Below are positions 12,401-24,265 of a stretch of DNA of 64,000 bases, one piece after another (positions within the stretch are counted from its first letter, which is position 1; every line of letters begins with the position of its first letter). Source of the stretch: Stratiolaelaps scimitus (lineage: Eukaryota > Arthropoda > Arachnida > Mesostigmata > Laelapidae); contig JABWDB010000001.1 in NCBI GenBank assembly GCA_019614645.1, positions 24,483,501-24,547,500 of the forward strand. The letters run 5' to 3'. The notes beneath the pieces are model-generated. The model saw nothing but the letters and a program-made list of their open reading frames with translations. It was not told the origin of the DNA and did not search any database. Both the position numbers and the translations under genes were made by a program.

Positions 12401-13885
12401 AGTATTAAATGTCATCATTGCCCACTGACAGGTACCGCAACAAAAATTACTTCTCAGTATTTCCACTGAGTAACAACAAGAGACGTATTTGACAAATTTC
12501 TATCCGAAGCAAAAATAATACCCTCCCTTCTGAGTCAGATAAGAATATTCTGCGCATGAAACCATGTAACAAATATCAGTGCAATTCTACAAAGTTTCAG
12601 TAAAGTCTCGTTGACCTGAGCGCAAGGTGGACCTTTCCAGCCGAAAAAAGCTTAGGTTGAAACGTCCAAAATTCCCTACGGGTCAAACTAGAAAATAAAG
12701 CGTAGAGGAACAGCGTCCCACTAACGATTCTGCGCAATGTTGATGACCTGCTTCCTCTGGCGAATTTCTAATGCGCACACACAGAGAGCACCGTTGTGAG
12801 ATTAGCAGGCCTTAGCAACATTGCCTTCTCATTATCCCTTCGAGGGTGCCTCTTGCTCTCGAACGCCAGCCCCCTCTCTCTCTCCCTCTCTTTAGACCAT
12901 TTGGATTAGTCGCACCAATTCCAACAAAGGGTACCGTCGCCAATATACCGAGCGACTCACTACCAACGGCGAAATATCAACATCATTCACGGTACGTTCA
13001 TCAGCAGTGCATAGATGGAGCCGTTGTTACCGCAAATGTGTTACGTCGCCGCAAAGTGGACCACAGTCACCAGTTGATGTTGACGACACTCGACGATAGC
13101 AGGGGGAGGGAGGGTGAACTGCGAAGAACACGTTTTCACGTTCATACTTCATCGACTTCACTGATCAGCAAAGTGACACCCCCACTCCGAAACGAAGATC
13201 GTGCTGCTATTAGCCAGTTGGAAATTTGATGTGAGCAGCAACAGCAGCAGAAGAAGAAGACAACATGTATATACGGGCGCGAGACGCGTGTGGTCTATTT
13301 AGAACGCAGACGTCAATGATATATTCTACAGTACAACATCTACTGCGATGTACAGAATTTCGAACCGAGTGGATCGGTCGAACACACCGTTGTCACCTAG
13401 TGGTGATATCTCCGTCATTCCGAAATCGTTTGCGACACGACTCAGACTTCGGGCAGTGTCGGTTGTTGATGACAAACACTTATTATGGTACACACACACA
13501 CACTAGCACATCTATACAGAGAGAAAGAGAGAGAGAGAGGAGAGGAGAGAAAGCAAACTAGGAGTGATGGTTGCCAGTGGAAGTAGGCCATCTACTCGAT
13601 ATTTATATAGATATTTAGTATCTACTGCATCCCGGGTAAGAACGTACACTTCGTGCCGTCTCGAGCTCGTTCCGAACTGCCGGAGTCGCCTTCGGCAGAT
13701 TCGATGACGAGACGACACCGAATCCGCAGACTCCGTTTAGCGTTCGGAAGTCCACCATCATGCTCTTCAACAACCATCGTCCCCTCCAAACAATCAATCT
13801 GCGTCAGACCCGTTTTCAAACGATTCGTTCTCCGTTATAGGCTCGAGGTCAGTCTTACCTGGTCGTGCCACTTGCTACCGGCCAT
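6468..13885 (-). CDS. Unr: Unr / CSDE1, cold-shock-domain RNA-binding protein (6 coding exons, 1010 aa)
   Basis: Coding exons, all GT-AG with matching phases: 13885-13859, 11732-11414, 10744-10311, 10075-9388, 9133-9007, 7905-6468 (total 3033 nt). The start is an ATG in good context giving MAGSKWHDQ, spliced to a Gly-rich segment. Unr binds single-stranded, purine-rich mRNA and controls translation and stability; in flies it acts with msl-2 mRNA. Canonical cold-shock domains: CSD1 at about 36-101 (YGFIRC, LFFHYS), CSD3 at about 456-530 (YGFVER, IFFHYT), CSD5 at about 613-678 (FGFVNS but YYFKLS), CSD7 at about 708-769 (FGFIES, LFFHFS), CSD9 at about 886-955 (YGYLNY, LMFPLN). Non-canonical CSD2, CSD4 and CSD8 lie between. 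A SUZ-C-type tail (about 963-998, ending RAPKGPDGSPGF) follows. Oddities: a long poly-Gln linker at about 340-420, and no counterpart of CSD6 between CSD5 and CSD7. It is divergent from the ELMOD gene. Confidence 0.93.
9604..9895 (-). repeat. CAG/CAA repeat encoding the poly-Gln linker of Unr
   Basis: Interrupted CAG/CAA runs in coding exon 4 of Unr (minus strand) encode several blocks of 5-10 glutamines, broken by A, E, T, P, N and H. The mix of CAA and CAG, with no long pure run, suggests an old, stabilised tract rather than a recently expanding one. It sits between non-canonical CSD2 and canonical CSD3. Confidence 0.9.
11733..13858 (-). other. Unr intron 1, no other gene recognised
   Basis: A 2.1-kb intron separates the 9-codon first coding exon from CSD1. 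It contains a short GA run near 13518-13553 and an AC run near 13491-13503. I see no further coding exon. Confidence 0.6.
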
Positions 13886-16800
13886 CCTTGGTTGTTTCTG
13901 TGGAAGGCAAACAAAAGGCAATGTGCTGCCTTTCGCGATGGGCAACGAGTGCTAATCGGTGATCGTGGTTTTGTTCGGTTCCCCTTGCCTTGACGCTAGC
14001 TCCTTCCTTGGGACTCGGTACACTTGAACTGGTTTTAAGGCAATTTAGTTACACTGCTGTTGTGACAGCTTGTCTGCTGTCTGAGGATGAGATTACTTGG
14101 AATTTGGTGTGAAATAAACGGTTAATTTTGCTTAAATTCGGGATTGCCTAATTGCTAGCACTGATCAGGGACAACGACTTGGTGCGCGGAACGCGCGGTC
14201 TGCGGACGTCAAGCGCTTTCCGACGCTTACTAGAACTAGCAAGCGCGCGAAAATCAAATCGATATATCGTCCCGACTGCTCCACTCATTCGAAAAACAAT
14301 ACCCCGCGAGTCTGGAATATCAATGTTTTCGGACTGACTCTCAGCCAACATTTAACGTAACGTAACATGGAATTGCTTTTAAGATCGTTTCGCAAGACGG
14401 ACAACCCCTTTCAATGCAAATGTGCAACAGTAGCAATCGAAGCCGTGTGTGCATCTACGTGTTGCACTTCCGGTTGCACGGCAAGCGAACACGAATGCAC
14501 CACCAGGGCACCCGGGGCCTCAACATCGGTTTGGAATCCATATTCGCTGAACAGTACTAAAATGATTTTCACAATATAATTTGGACAACAATTGTACCCC
14601 GTGAACGTGTATTGATAATTAAAATAGGGTCGGTCTATACAAAGGTATCTGTTGTACAGCCGTTGTAGCCTCGCTGCCGAAGTTGTTTACTCAGCTTTGC
14701 GTGTCATTTGTTAATCATCAGCATAATTACAAAGTTAAGTGTAGACATTCTACAAAGCATGTTTGCCTCATCAAAAGCGGACTTTAAATTTGAATTAACC
14801 CTAATAACCACCGTTCTAGAGTATCTTTGCCTGTGTTTGATTACAATGGTGATGCACACGTGCACGTCTCAATCCGGTTCATTATTGTATCGTTATTCGT
14901 TGCCTAACTTCAGGTCTTCGAATCGAATGACTTTGACTATTGTATCGTGCTCAATTCCGCATGTTTAGAAGTCACTATTTTGATCTATCGAAGCTTGACG
15001 ATTGAGGGCAGCTACGTACCTGTCGACAATCCTCAAGCTGGATAGAACGCCGCCACTGCATAAAGTTGGCCTTCTATAACAAACGATTCCTTCTCCCCAG
15101 CCGCCCTACTCACTTGTTTTAGGTATTGTCTTCGCATGGCATCTCATGCATTCTTCTCATTGGAAAATGTCGGACGATGACTCAGTTAAAGAGAGAAAAA
15201 AATCAAGTCAGCGGGTGACCCTTTCTGTGATTAGAATCTTGAAGTATGTACCAGCAGAATTTTTTTTTGTTGGCGGCCACCCTTGAGATCTTCTTCCCTC
15301 ACCCCAATCTACTAGCAAGAACATCTTCTCCACTCTACGTTTCTACCCGATAATGCGATAGTGAGTCTTCTCTATGATGTTTACGAGGGGGAGACACTAG
15401 TCTCCCGTGATGGACACCATTGGTGTCTTGAACTAAACACGTGTTTTTATACGGAGATTGCTCCTGCAGACAAGGCTTCACTACTACGATATTTGCCGTG
15501 GTACTGTGCCTAGTGTTACGACAGACTTACCCACAAAACTCACAGATACCGAGGATAGAAAAAGCTCCCATCGGCATCCTGTGTTCTCTACGAGGCAGGG
15601 GCAGAAGACAACCCCAGACGCACACTGGCCAGAACGTGAAGCCCCTGAAGCAGTCTGAGGAAAATACGTAGGCCAGATGCACAATAGATTAAGGCGTTTA
15701 TGACTTCGTTTACACCTATGAGAGCCCGGAAGAGTAGCAGCCAGGCGAAGACTGGGGAAGACCGACTCGGCAGGGCCAGTATATACCAATGGCCGGCAAT
15801 CGACAAGAACTTGAGACACTCTGTCAAGCCGAGATAACATACAAGAAAGTTAAGCAGAATAATGAGCTCAATTTCGCTTTATTCCAGCACGCAACTTATT
15901 CTAGGTCGACTTCATGAGGAAGCGGTAGGTTTGATTTCCGCAGCGGAATTAATCGTGGTAGGAACATCGACAGGTGATCCCAGTTAATTTACTCGGTGGC
16001 GCCAACCATTTCTCCTGCCAGCCTGTGGTACTATAAAACGACGATCCGTGGTGTGCAGAACACGTCTGCCGATGGGTTGGTTCAAGAAACAAGTCTGAGG
16101 AAAGAGAGCAGGTGAGAGGAATAGAGAGAAAGAGTCCTTAACTACAGCGGCGGCCGCTACAACCACCCAGTCCTTGCTGGACTGTAGACGATAGTGCGAC
16201 TAGCTCGAGCGAAATACTTCTATAATCTTAACATGATGCTCTGCTTGAGCACTCTCGAAATAGCTATGGAATCATGTTCATTGGAACTACTCATTCTCTA
16301 GACAGTTTTGTGTTCAGCTTGATGGACATTACAGTCTTGTGGCACAGCAATTGGTTATAGCGCATCTTCCGGGTGGAAGATCAAGGATCATCTATCTACA
16401 TATACACACATAGGCAATATTTCATGCGATCAAAATAATGAAGGATCCTTGCCACATTGTATCATTAGTTTGTGCTGAGTTTAAAGCTATACAATACTCG
16501 AGCTTGTAAGTATATATAAATACGTACTCGAGCTTGTATTTTTTGTCTGTATGCACAACGTCGATATTCTTACTCTAAGGAGCGGCTGTATCGTCATTGG
16601 ATACATTACGCTGAGAACCTAATAATTCTGGGAACCTTAATAACCTTTGCTTTAAAAAAGAAAGCTTTAAAGGATGGAGGCCGCAAACCAGTCGGTGGGT
16701 ATTCGACATGCGAATTAAATACATGGCGCCATCTTCTCTGTAAAGGCCTCCCGGTGACCGAGTGTTGTTGGTCTGGGTGGCTAATCATTAGCAGGAAACC

Positions 16801-17915
16801 GGGCAGCGTTTCGTGACCTGAACGGTCGCGTAATAGTAACTGGCCGATTAATGGATTTTCACATAGTCTTCTCTGTCGAGACCAAGTTCGTCTAGGATGA
16901 ATCACTTCATTGTAAAACGTGGATTCATCAATGGATATATGTATATATATATACAGTAAGATGAACGCGCTGGCAGACTTGTGTTCGATCCTGCCGATGG
17001 AGTAATCAGCTGTGTAAACGTCGCAAATAGAACGGTGCTTTGTCGAGTGAGTGACTAGTGCCGTAGCGCAGGTGGCGAGGGATGGCGCAGAGATATAGTG
17101 TGTGGTCGTTATCTCAACTCGTATTCTAGTGTTCCGTATGTTTTTGCGCTTCGAGATAGATACCCCAGCATTGATCGAATCCGTCAATCACGATCAGTGC
17201 TCAAAACAAACCCAATCATTTACAGTATTTTGACCTGGTTTGAAATTTCACGCATTAAGGGACCTTACGCTAGCGTTCGTCTTTGTTAAATAAACGATGT
17301 GCTACAATACTTGCAACAATATATATGACGTAGATTACAGAGGGAGATATTGGGGTATTAGCCCAAGGGTATTGGTTACAATGATTAATACACTACGCTG
17401 TTGGCTCTCACCCCTTCCTGTTGTGATGACATTACCGACGAAATTCTGGAGTTGTCACATGTCAATTGCAATTCGACCCAGCAATTGCCATTTAAATGGT
17501 ATCACATTATTATCATGTTCTTGGACAAATAGAGCGATACTGGGATTCTTTTAGGTAGCAAGTTCCAATTTCATCCTGCCCTTGGCCTCTGTTTAGTGTA
17601 GATTTTTTCTCTTAACATTTCTAATAGATATGCTATATATATCGAGAAGAGCGATGGGGTCAGCTACCAACGAAAGCCCACAGCTTACGTATATTCTAAA
17701 TAAAAACGGAAGCACCCAATAGGTTAATATTTTTATTAAACGTTTAATTCGCGTTAGCAAAATCATACGTCGTAAAGTCACTTGAGATCCGTTAGGCTAT
17801 CGATATTGTATTTTAGGGTTATTTATTATTATTTATTATATTTTACATTTTAGCGTCGATTTCACTTTGTAATTTCATCTTACTTTGTATTCTTTCTCGA
17901 ATAGTAGGTATAACA
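13886..17915. promoter_or_regulatory. Divergent upstream region between Unr (-) and ELMOD (+)
   Basis: About 4 kb between two divergent start codons, so both promoters should lie here. It holds one SINE-like repeat (14325-14525) and a 14-bp direct repeat TACTCGAGCTTGTA near 16495-16545. A 193-codon minus-strand frame at 17187-16606 has no recognisable domain. No TATA box or initiator could be placed confidently. Confidence 0.4.
14325..14525 (-). repeat. tRNA-derived SINE-like repeat, copy B
   Basis: Same block order as the copy at 2612: GACTCTCAGCCAAC, TTTAACGTAACG, CGCAAGACGGACAACCCC, AATGCAAATGTGCAACAGTA, then GCACCACCAGGGCACCCGGG. It diverges by scattered substitutions, so it is not a recent duplicate. 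Confidence 0.55.
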
Positions 17916-20766
17916 ATGTGGGGAGTTATCAACCTGATATTTGCCGCGGTTTACGAACACCTCCGGCCATGGATCAAGGGCTTCATGAGACGACTCACAA
18001 ACCTCTGCGAGCTTCAGCGAATTTGCTACGGCACGTCGAGTGGTTAGTAAATAGGTCCAACTACGAGGCCCTATCTTACATCATATTACGTTTCTTACGT
18101 GTCGTGCATATGGCCCTGCTATATTATAACGAGAATAATCAGATCATCAAGGTCGTACGGAGCTAATGGGGTAACCTCTAGATCTTCATTCCTTCGTTCG
18201 TCGCAGCAGAGGACTCAATATTAATCGAGACTAGAATGTTGATATTGTGCCAGCCCTGAAAGTACAGTTTCTGTTGTGAAGTTTCGGGACCGCTGGGCCG
18301 CAATTCGTCATACGGCACTTGTACAGCCCGTGACAGGAAATGAAATACAGAGCCGAGGAGTATTAGGATGTAGCATACTGGAAATGTTTTGCATAATTTG
18401 TACAATAACATCAAGTAAAAAGGCCTTGAGAATAGAGAGAATATATAGTTTCGTTTATTTATATATTACGCTGAAGTTTCCGTAAAAATAACAGGAAAAC
18501 AAAGAAAGAAGAGCCTTAATAATAACAACGAGACTCTGAACTCGATTAATCTGATGGGTTGCTGTCGTCACCGTGACTGTTCTCGTCGTAGGGTATGAAC
18601 GTACAATACGAATCGAACGTTCCTTGGAGCAGTCTCGTCAATTACAGTACGTGTACAGGACTTTAATCGGGATCGCCGAACATGGTCGCTACACCGAGGC
18701 AAATAGCGCTAACGCAGTTGAGGCTGCCGTCTCAGGGATAGCTATTATCAAACAGGTTAGTGATTTTCTCATTGATTCCTGTGATGACTGTGATGTCAGT
18801 TGGTTTGTTCAACCACAACTTAATGGTGGCCGGATATGTGAGAGTTCATTTTTCCATTGTATTGCTGGAAACGAGGCAGACATTTGTTGCAGTGCTCGTT
18901 CTTGCACGGAACCGCACCAAAAACAATTATTCTTCAAAAAGCTTACGCGACAATGGTAATTGTTATTGCACAATGACATCTTTACCACCCCCCGAACGTG
19001 TAAAGATGTCATTGTGCAATAACAATTATTTAACCCTAATTCCTGGATTACAGGTGAAGCCGACAATACACCGCGAATTTGTCCGCTCACTTCGATTTTC
19101 ACTAAATCACCTCTGCGCATATCGGCAGCTAACATTCGAAGCAGTGCACGTCAGTCGGATATCGTTCGATTCGAGCGACCCGAATCATGTGAAGAAGCTC
19201 CAGTTGCTATGGAAAGGGCTTCGGGACGACGTTTTAGAAGGCGAGTCACCCACTCGCCACCGTACATTACATACGTTCGTTTGCTCAGTTGCCATCAAGG
19301 AGGCAGCGCTTGTGAGCACTGACAAAAAAAATATATTGATTATTTTCGAATATAATAATTTCTGACACCAACAATAATCACAACGATAATAACAACAACA
19401 ACGGCTTTTTCAAATTTTCAGATCTCGTCTCGAAACAGTGGCAGGAGGTCGGTTTTCAAGGCGACGATCCGCGGACGGACTTCCGCGGCATGGGGATGTT
19501 GGGACTTGATCAGCTTGTCTTCTTCGTCACTCAGTACAGCAGCCTAGCTAAGCATGTGCTCAGTCGTTCACTGCACCCCAAGTTTGGCTACTCGTTTGCG
19601 ATTGTAGGTTCGTATAAAAACGCGCCGCTTCGAATATCGACTTTTAGTGTAAATCAACGTTGAAACAACGTTCCATTTACTAAAGTAAATTTTCGGGGTG
19701 ACGCTCAAGTCATTTCGCCATTTCGCAGGCGGGTCTACTGATCCACAGAAAGTACATTGTAGACAATCTATCGAAGTAGAAGGTAGAGGTTTTCGGTTAA
19801 AGGATACGTAGCACACATCTGACATCATCTATGAAGTTGCGGTACGGTGGCTACTTATTCCCATGTGAGGAGCCGGTATACCAGTTTGCCTTGACATTTT
19901 ATGATGTGATGGAACAACACACTTTGGTGACTGGAGTTAATTCCACGTGTAGGATACCCACTGTTCCGTAGACTTTACCACCCGTCGTTGATCGACAGTG
20001 TTGTGCTCAAGTGGTTATTATACATTCGCTGCGTCGGCGTGGACGGGACTGCGGGAATGCCGTTGGCCGGCGTGCTAATTTTAGTACATCGCGACTTCAA
20101 ATAAATAGAAGAAATAATTAACGCGTTTCTGTCCGCCCGCTTCTGATTTTAGGAATCAATCTCACCGATCTGATATTTCGATTGCTGAGGCAAGGACAGT
20201 TAAAAACTCACCTTTACAACGCGATGCGAACAGTAAGTTTACGGAAAGCGTTTCTTTCCTCGTACACACTCTCTCCGCAATCAAACTGCTTGTTTCGATC
20301 TCACGGAAATTTGCATTCTCGGCCCAGAAGACATAATTACGACTGACAAATTGTGGATCAGGATTTTACGCAATGTACTTTCTGTTACTTTATTCACGCT
20401 CAAGCGTCGTATCTGTGACGGGCTTCATGCGGCTAGATCGGTGCGTTTCCTTGGCTGCTATGATCTGCTGCTGTCGCATAATCTCAATAGTCTCTCCCTC
20501 TCTTGCACACGCACACACACCCTCACTCACTCACATTGAACGTGCGACCTTTTCATGCGAATCTGCTACAGGTTGTTGGCATGGAGGACTTCCACAAGCT
20601 GTACTGTTACGTGTTCGTCGAGTTCGATCGATTGTGGTTAGCTGAAAAGCCGCGAGACATTATGGAGTTCGGCCGAATCCGGGATAAATTTGAGGAGCAG
20701 CTTGTCGAGAGGCTTAAACGCGAGGACTGTGTTCTAAACACCAGCGGCACAGTGGAGACGATATAA
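17916..20766 (+). CDS. ELMO-domain-containing protein, ELMOD1/2 type (6 exons, 319 aa)
   Basis: Exons: 17916-18042, 18592-18755, 19054-19261, 19422-19607, 20153-20232, 20572-20766; all GT-AG with consistent phases (960 nt). ELMOD proteins are GTPase-activating proteins for Arl2/Arl3 and Arf GTPases, without being Arf-GAP zinc-finger proteins. The N-terminus (MWGVINLIFAAVYEHLRPW, then CELQRICYGT) fits the ELMOD2 family start. The diagnostic ELMO signature is in exon 4: KQWQEVGFQGDDPRTDFRGM, including the arginine of DFRGMG needed for GAP activity, then LGLDQLVFF and SRSLHPKFGYSFAIVG. The C-terminus (VVGMEDFHKLYCYVFVEFD) also matches the family. Length is close to the usual ~290-330 aa. ELMOD1 versus ELMOD2 orthology cannot be decided here. 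Its third intronic interval carries a long hairpin (see 18958). Confidence 0.92.
18958..19027. repeat. Perfect 27-bp inverted repeat with 16-nt loop
   Basis: The left arm (18958-18984, starting AATTGTTATTGCACAATG) and right arm (19001-19027, ending CATTGTGCAATAACAATT) are exact reverse complements around a C-rich loop. It lies in ELMOD intron 2, ending 26 nt before the exon 3 acceptor. It could be a very short MITE-like foldback element or a structured intron element. Confidence 0.95.
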
Positions 20767-22311
20767 CAAGCTTCATTTTATCTGTATGACAAACAAAACA
20801 AGTTTTTCTTCACATTGCCAGAGGCTTCTGAAGAGACAGAAGTATAGCATGCTAACATACTGTGGAGGTAGCGTTGTTGTATCACAAGGCTACCATCTCA
20901 AAAGAGAGGGCCACGCACCAATTCAGATACCTTCCCGTATAGGTTTGGGTAAATTATAACGAATTCTGCTCGCGGCTTTCGTATGCTTCTCCGACGAGAC
21001 GAAAGCATAAACAAGCATTTGATCGTAGGATGTGAAAAGCAAGATAACTTCATATGACGACTTTTTACACTCGCTCCAAACGCCTATACAACGTGACAGA
21101 CATGCGTAGTTATGTCCCTTGCATGAAGTGTATACAAGTTTTTATGGATATATGTTGGGAATTTTGCATATGCAGAGTAGACTTATTTATCAAGGAGGAG
21201 GACAACGTAGCGGACACATAAACTGGTGTGCGACAGGTATCCAGCTAAGTGCGTTAGTACGGAGAGCGCGACGGAGACCTTATTCCACCACGGGTGCTCT
21301 CTGCTGGTTGATCTAAATACTAAACTTCGTTCTGTATCGAGTTGTGTCAGGATTGCTTACAACAACAGTCGCCTCATGGCAAAAGCTGATAGCTGTATAG
21401 GTAATATTTCATGGGTGCAAAGAGCCCTAGTTTTCTTGAAAATTGCGTTTTTTTTAGCTCGCACGCTGAGCTTATGGGTCAAGCACAAGACAACGGAGTG
21501 CCACAGCGGCCCAGGGCGAAGTTTTGGCCGCTCGGTCTGCCAACGATACGGCACAGTGTGATAACGTGTACTAACCTGCCCCTCATCTTTAGTCAATATT
21601 TTGTATAAAAATGATTTACTCATATAAAATGTATAGCAGTGTAAAACGAACATAAAGGAAAAGAAAGAGGCCAATACTTGTAGCAACGAGATCGTATTAT
21701 GAAAAGGTGTCAGACAAATCACTATAATTTATTTACGTTATTGTTATCATTATTATTATTATTTTTATTACTATTAAAATATCGTAATGACACTTGGATT
21801 GAAGTATTAATGTGATCTGGATCAGTTGCGATTTGGTTCAGCTTACGAGCACACCCGTGGTGCCAGACGAAAATTACCTGATGATGAATAGATGTGATGA
21901 ACGTGGTTTGTGTGAACTTAGTACATTTGTTTATATATAAAAGTGTGATTCGCATGAGGGCATCAGTAGACAGTAATAGAAGTAAAGATAAACGTGAGGA
22001 AGGTAATTTCGCCAGCAAATTAATCAATTATATATCGAAATGAACGCGCTTGAACAAATAGAATCACATTCATGCGCCGCGCGGTGAACGAGGAACCTCG
22101 CCTGCTTCCTCTTTGACGAATGAAAACTCAATGATTTCCGACATGGCTAAGGTCTGCACCTGAATAACGGAGTGTTTGAGCATAATGTATGCGCATCTTA
22201 TAAGACGTACTGTGCCTTTTGTGCGTGTTTCAAAATAAAGCAAAAAGAAAATATAAGGTTAGTGGTAAGTACCCAGGCGCTGAGTCTCTATCTACAGTTG
22301 TTCGATGACGA

Positions 22312-22388
22312 GATATATATATATATATATATATACCTATATATATATATATATATGTATATATACCTATATATATATATATATACCT
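22312..22388. repeat. Compound (TA)n array with periodic ACCTATAT interruptions
   Basis: Almost pure TA broken by ACCTATAT three times at a regular distance, and by one GTATAT. The repeated interruption implies tandem duplication of a larger unit rather than simple slippage. Confidence 0.9.
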
Positions 22389-22654
22389 ACAGGCTGCCCA
22401 CTTACTCAAACTTAGTGGCTTTGGGCAGTCGTTTGCTTGTTGAACACGTCGTTGTTGTGCGCAGAAAATGATGCCGACAATGGAACTCATCGTGAAATCG
22501 TTGTGGGCAAGTCTTGCTCGGTCCTATGATCATATAGGCTTAAACTCGTCATTGAGTTGTCAGTTAAGTTGTGATGTCAACGCAGTATTTTTTAAATCTA
22601 TATCTACCAAATACTCTTGCCATATATATATTGTATTTACAATTGTCATTGATA

Positions 22655-22735
22655 TCACACAAGTTGCACACTGCTGGATACGATCCGGGAGCTTCCGATG
22701 ACTTGGAAAGCTGCCGACTGAGCCATCCTCCCGAA
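22655..22735 (-). repeat. tRNA-like SINE fragment
   Basis: Read on the minus strand: GGATGGCTCAGTCGGCAG is a good tRNA A-box region, and about 35 nt later CCCGGATCGTATCC resembles a B box. The fold is not a complete tRNA (arms do not pair fully). It is followed on the plus strand by AATAAAATC and then a (TA)n array. Most likely a SINE head or tRNA pseudogene. Confidence 0.45.
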
Positions 22736-22749
22736 AGATTGAATAAAAT

Positions 22750-22750
22750 C

Positions 22751-22777
<27 letters not shown>
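22750..22777. repeat. (TA)n microsatellite
   Basis: About 14 TA units directly next to the tRNA-like fragment. Confidence 0.9.
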
Positions 22778-22781
<4 letters not shown>

Positions 22782-23529
22782 ACACACAAATTATATATAT
22801 GTTCAGAGCAAAAGTACACAGCGTCTCATTATTACGGTTTCGTTCTTGGGTGCAATATTCTTCCTCTCCGATCGTATTCATTGTTATTATTTACTACGAT
22901 TGTCACAACATTGTTGTAATAAGCATTTTACTTATTTAGCCATTTATTATTTAGCTTCATCCTCAAGAAGAACACCATACAGTGTTGTTAAACAACGTAC
23001 AATTTATATATTATATTTATTCATTATAAATGGGGCCATTCTTTGCTTTTAACTCCCAGTCACATATACACACACTAGCACACGCTCACACACAGACAGT
23101 GAAACTGTCCATCAATGATTGTATAAATAAATATTGTCGACGATTATAACCATGAAATTATATTTTGTACAGGTACGTGTGTCAGTTGTTGTTGTTGTTG
23201 TTTTTTTGTGATTGTTGTTGTTGCCGAGTACACGACGAAAAACTATCGCTTATATCGGCTGTGTGTGTGTGTTTGTGTGTGCAGGTGAACGAACTCATGG
23301 TGTGTGTTCGTGAGGTCAGTTAAAATATTGTTCATGTGGCTTACACTGGAGTGTCACATGGATCTCAGCTAAAAATATCCTTTCATCCGAAAATAAATTA
23401 TATCGCTATTTAGGATTCAGTTCAGTTTTGACAACTTATCGATTGTGTAACAATCCATTTCGTCGACAGAGTACGCTATGACAAGGTAAATCAATAAACC
23501 AAAACGAAATGAAAAACATATTGCTAGTT

Positions 23530-23557
23530 CATATATATATATATATATATATGTATA
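23530..23557. repeat. (TA)n microsatellite
   Basis: About 11 AT units, then GTATATTTATA. Intergenic. Confidence 0.85.
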
Positions 23558-24265
23558 TTTATAAAACGCTAAAAATCACAATTTTTGGGGAGGGTGGCGA
23601 ACGGTATAAACAACTCGGTATCTTTCTCTATCTCTATTTTGCTTTCTCTTATTGTTGCACATGCATGTACACACATTCTGGGTGTATACTTATTCTTTGT
23701 CAGTCAATATATCTGAGCCGTCCCACCTTCCGACTGCTTTCCGCGGTCATTTCTCCAGCACTCGTATACGTTCATCCACTCGTGGGCCCAACACATGGAC
23801 GATGAACCATCGATTCTCTGGCTGGGAAGAAGATCTCGACGACACTTTCTAGGCTTCGTTACCGTCTCGGCCTCAATTACTCCATCGTCGCTCCTGACAT
23901 CCAGGTCAAAGCAACCTTCAAAGAAATTGCCGACTTCCTCGAGCAATTACTGGTGACACACACACACACGCGCGTGCAGTGAATGAATGCCACAGACGTT
24001 TGTTGTCGTTGCTTGCCAATCGGCGCGCTTTGTACGTTTCCGATTGGCGTCTGTTGCGCTGACCAATTGATTTCAGGCGAGGCCACATTGTGAGATGTTA
24101 CGAAACGTGGGAGATATGTTTGAAATGTTTATTTCTTTTCGGTCGTTCAGTGAGCAACAACTCGATAACTGTGTCAGATGAAAGATGTTGTCGAATATTA
24201 ATTCATTCACGCTGCTGCTGCTGCTGCTGTCGGTAGTGGTCGTGGTTGGTTGGTATTGAGCTGAG

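Larger units (their letters stand above)
20767..24265. other. Convergent region between ELMOD (+) and Rgl (-)
   Basis: Tail-to-tail region holding both 3' UTRs, several (TA)n arrays (22312, 22750, 23530), a tRNA-like repeat (about 22655) and a (GT)n stretch near 23260-23282. No additional coding exon was recognised. A short CTG run at 24211-24229 lies just beyond the Rgl stop. Confidence 0.5.

Noticed and set aside
16606..17187. 193-codon minus-strand open frame upstream of ELMOD
   Set aside because: It includes a TA-repeat-derived LLYIYIHIS string and an arginine-rich part with no domain. There are no splice-consistent neighbours, and it reads like chance plus repeat DNA.
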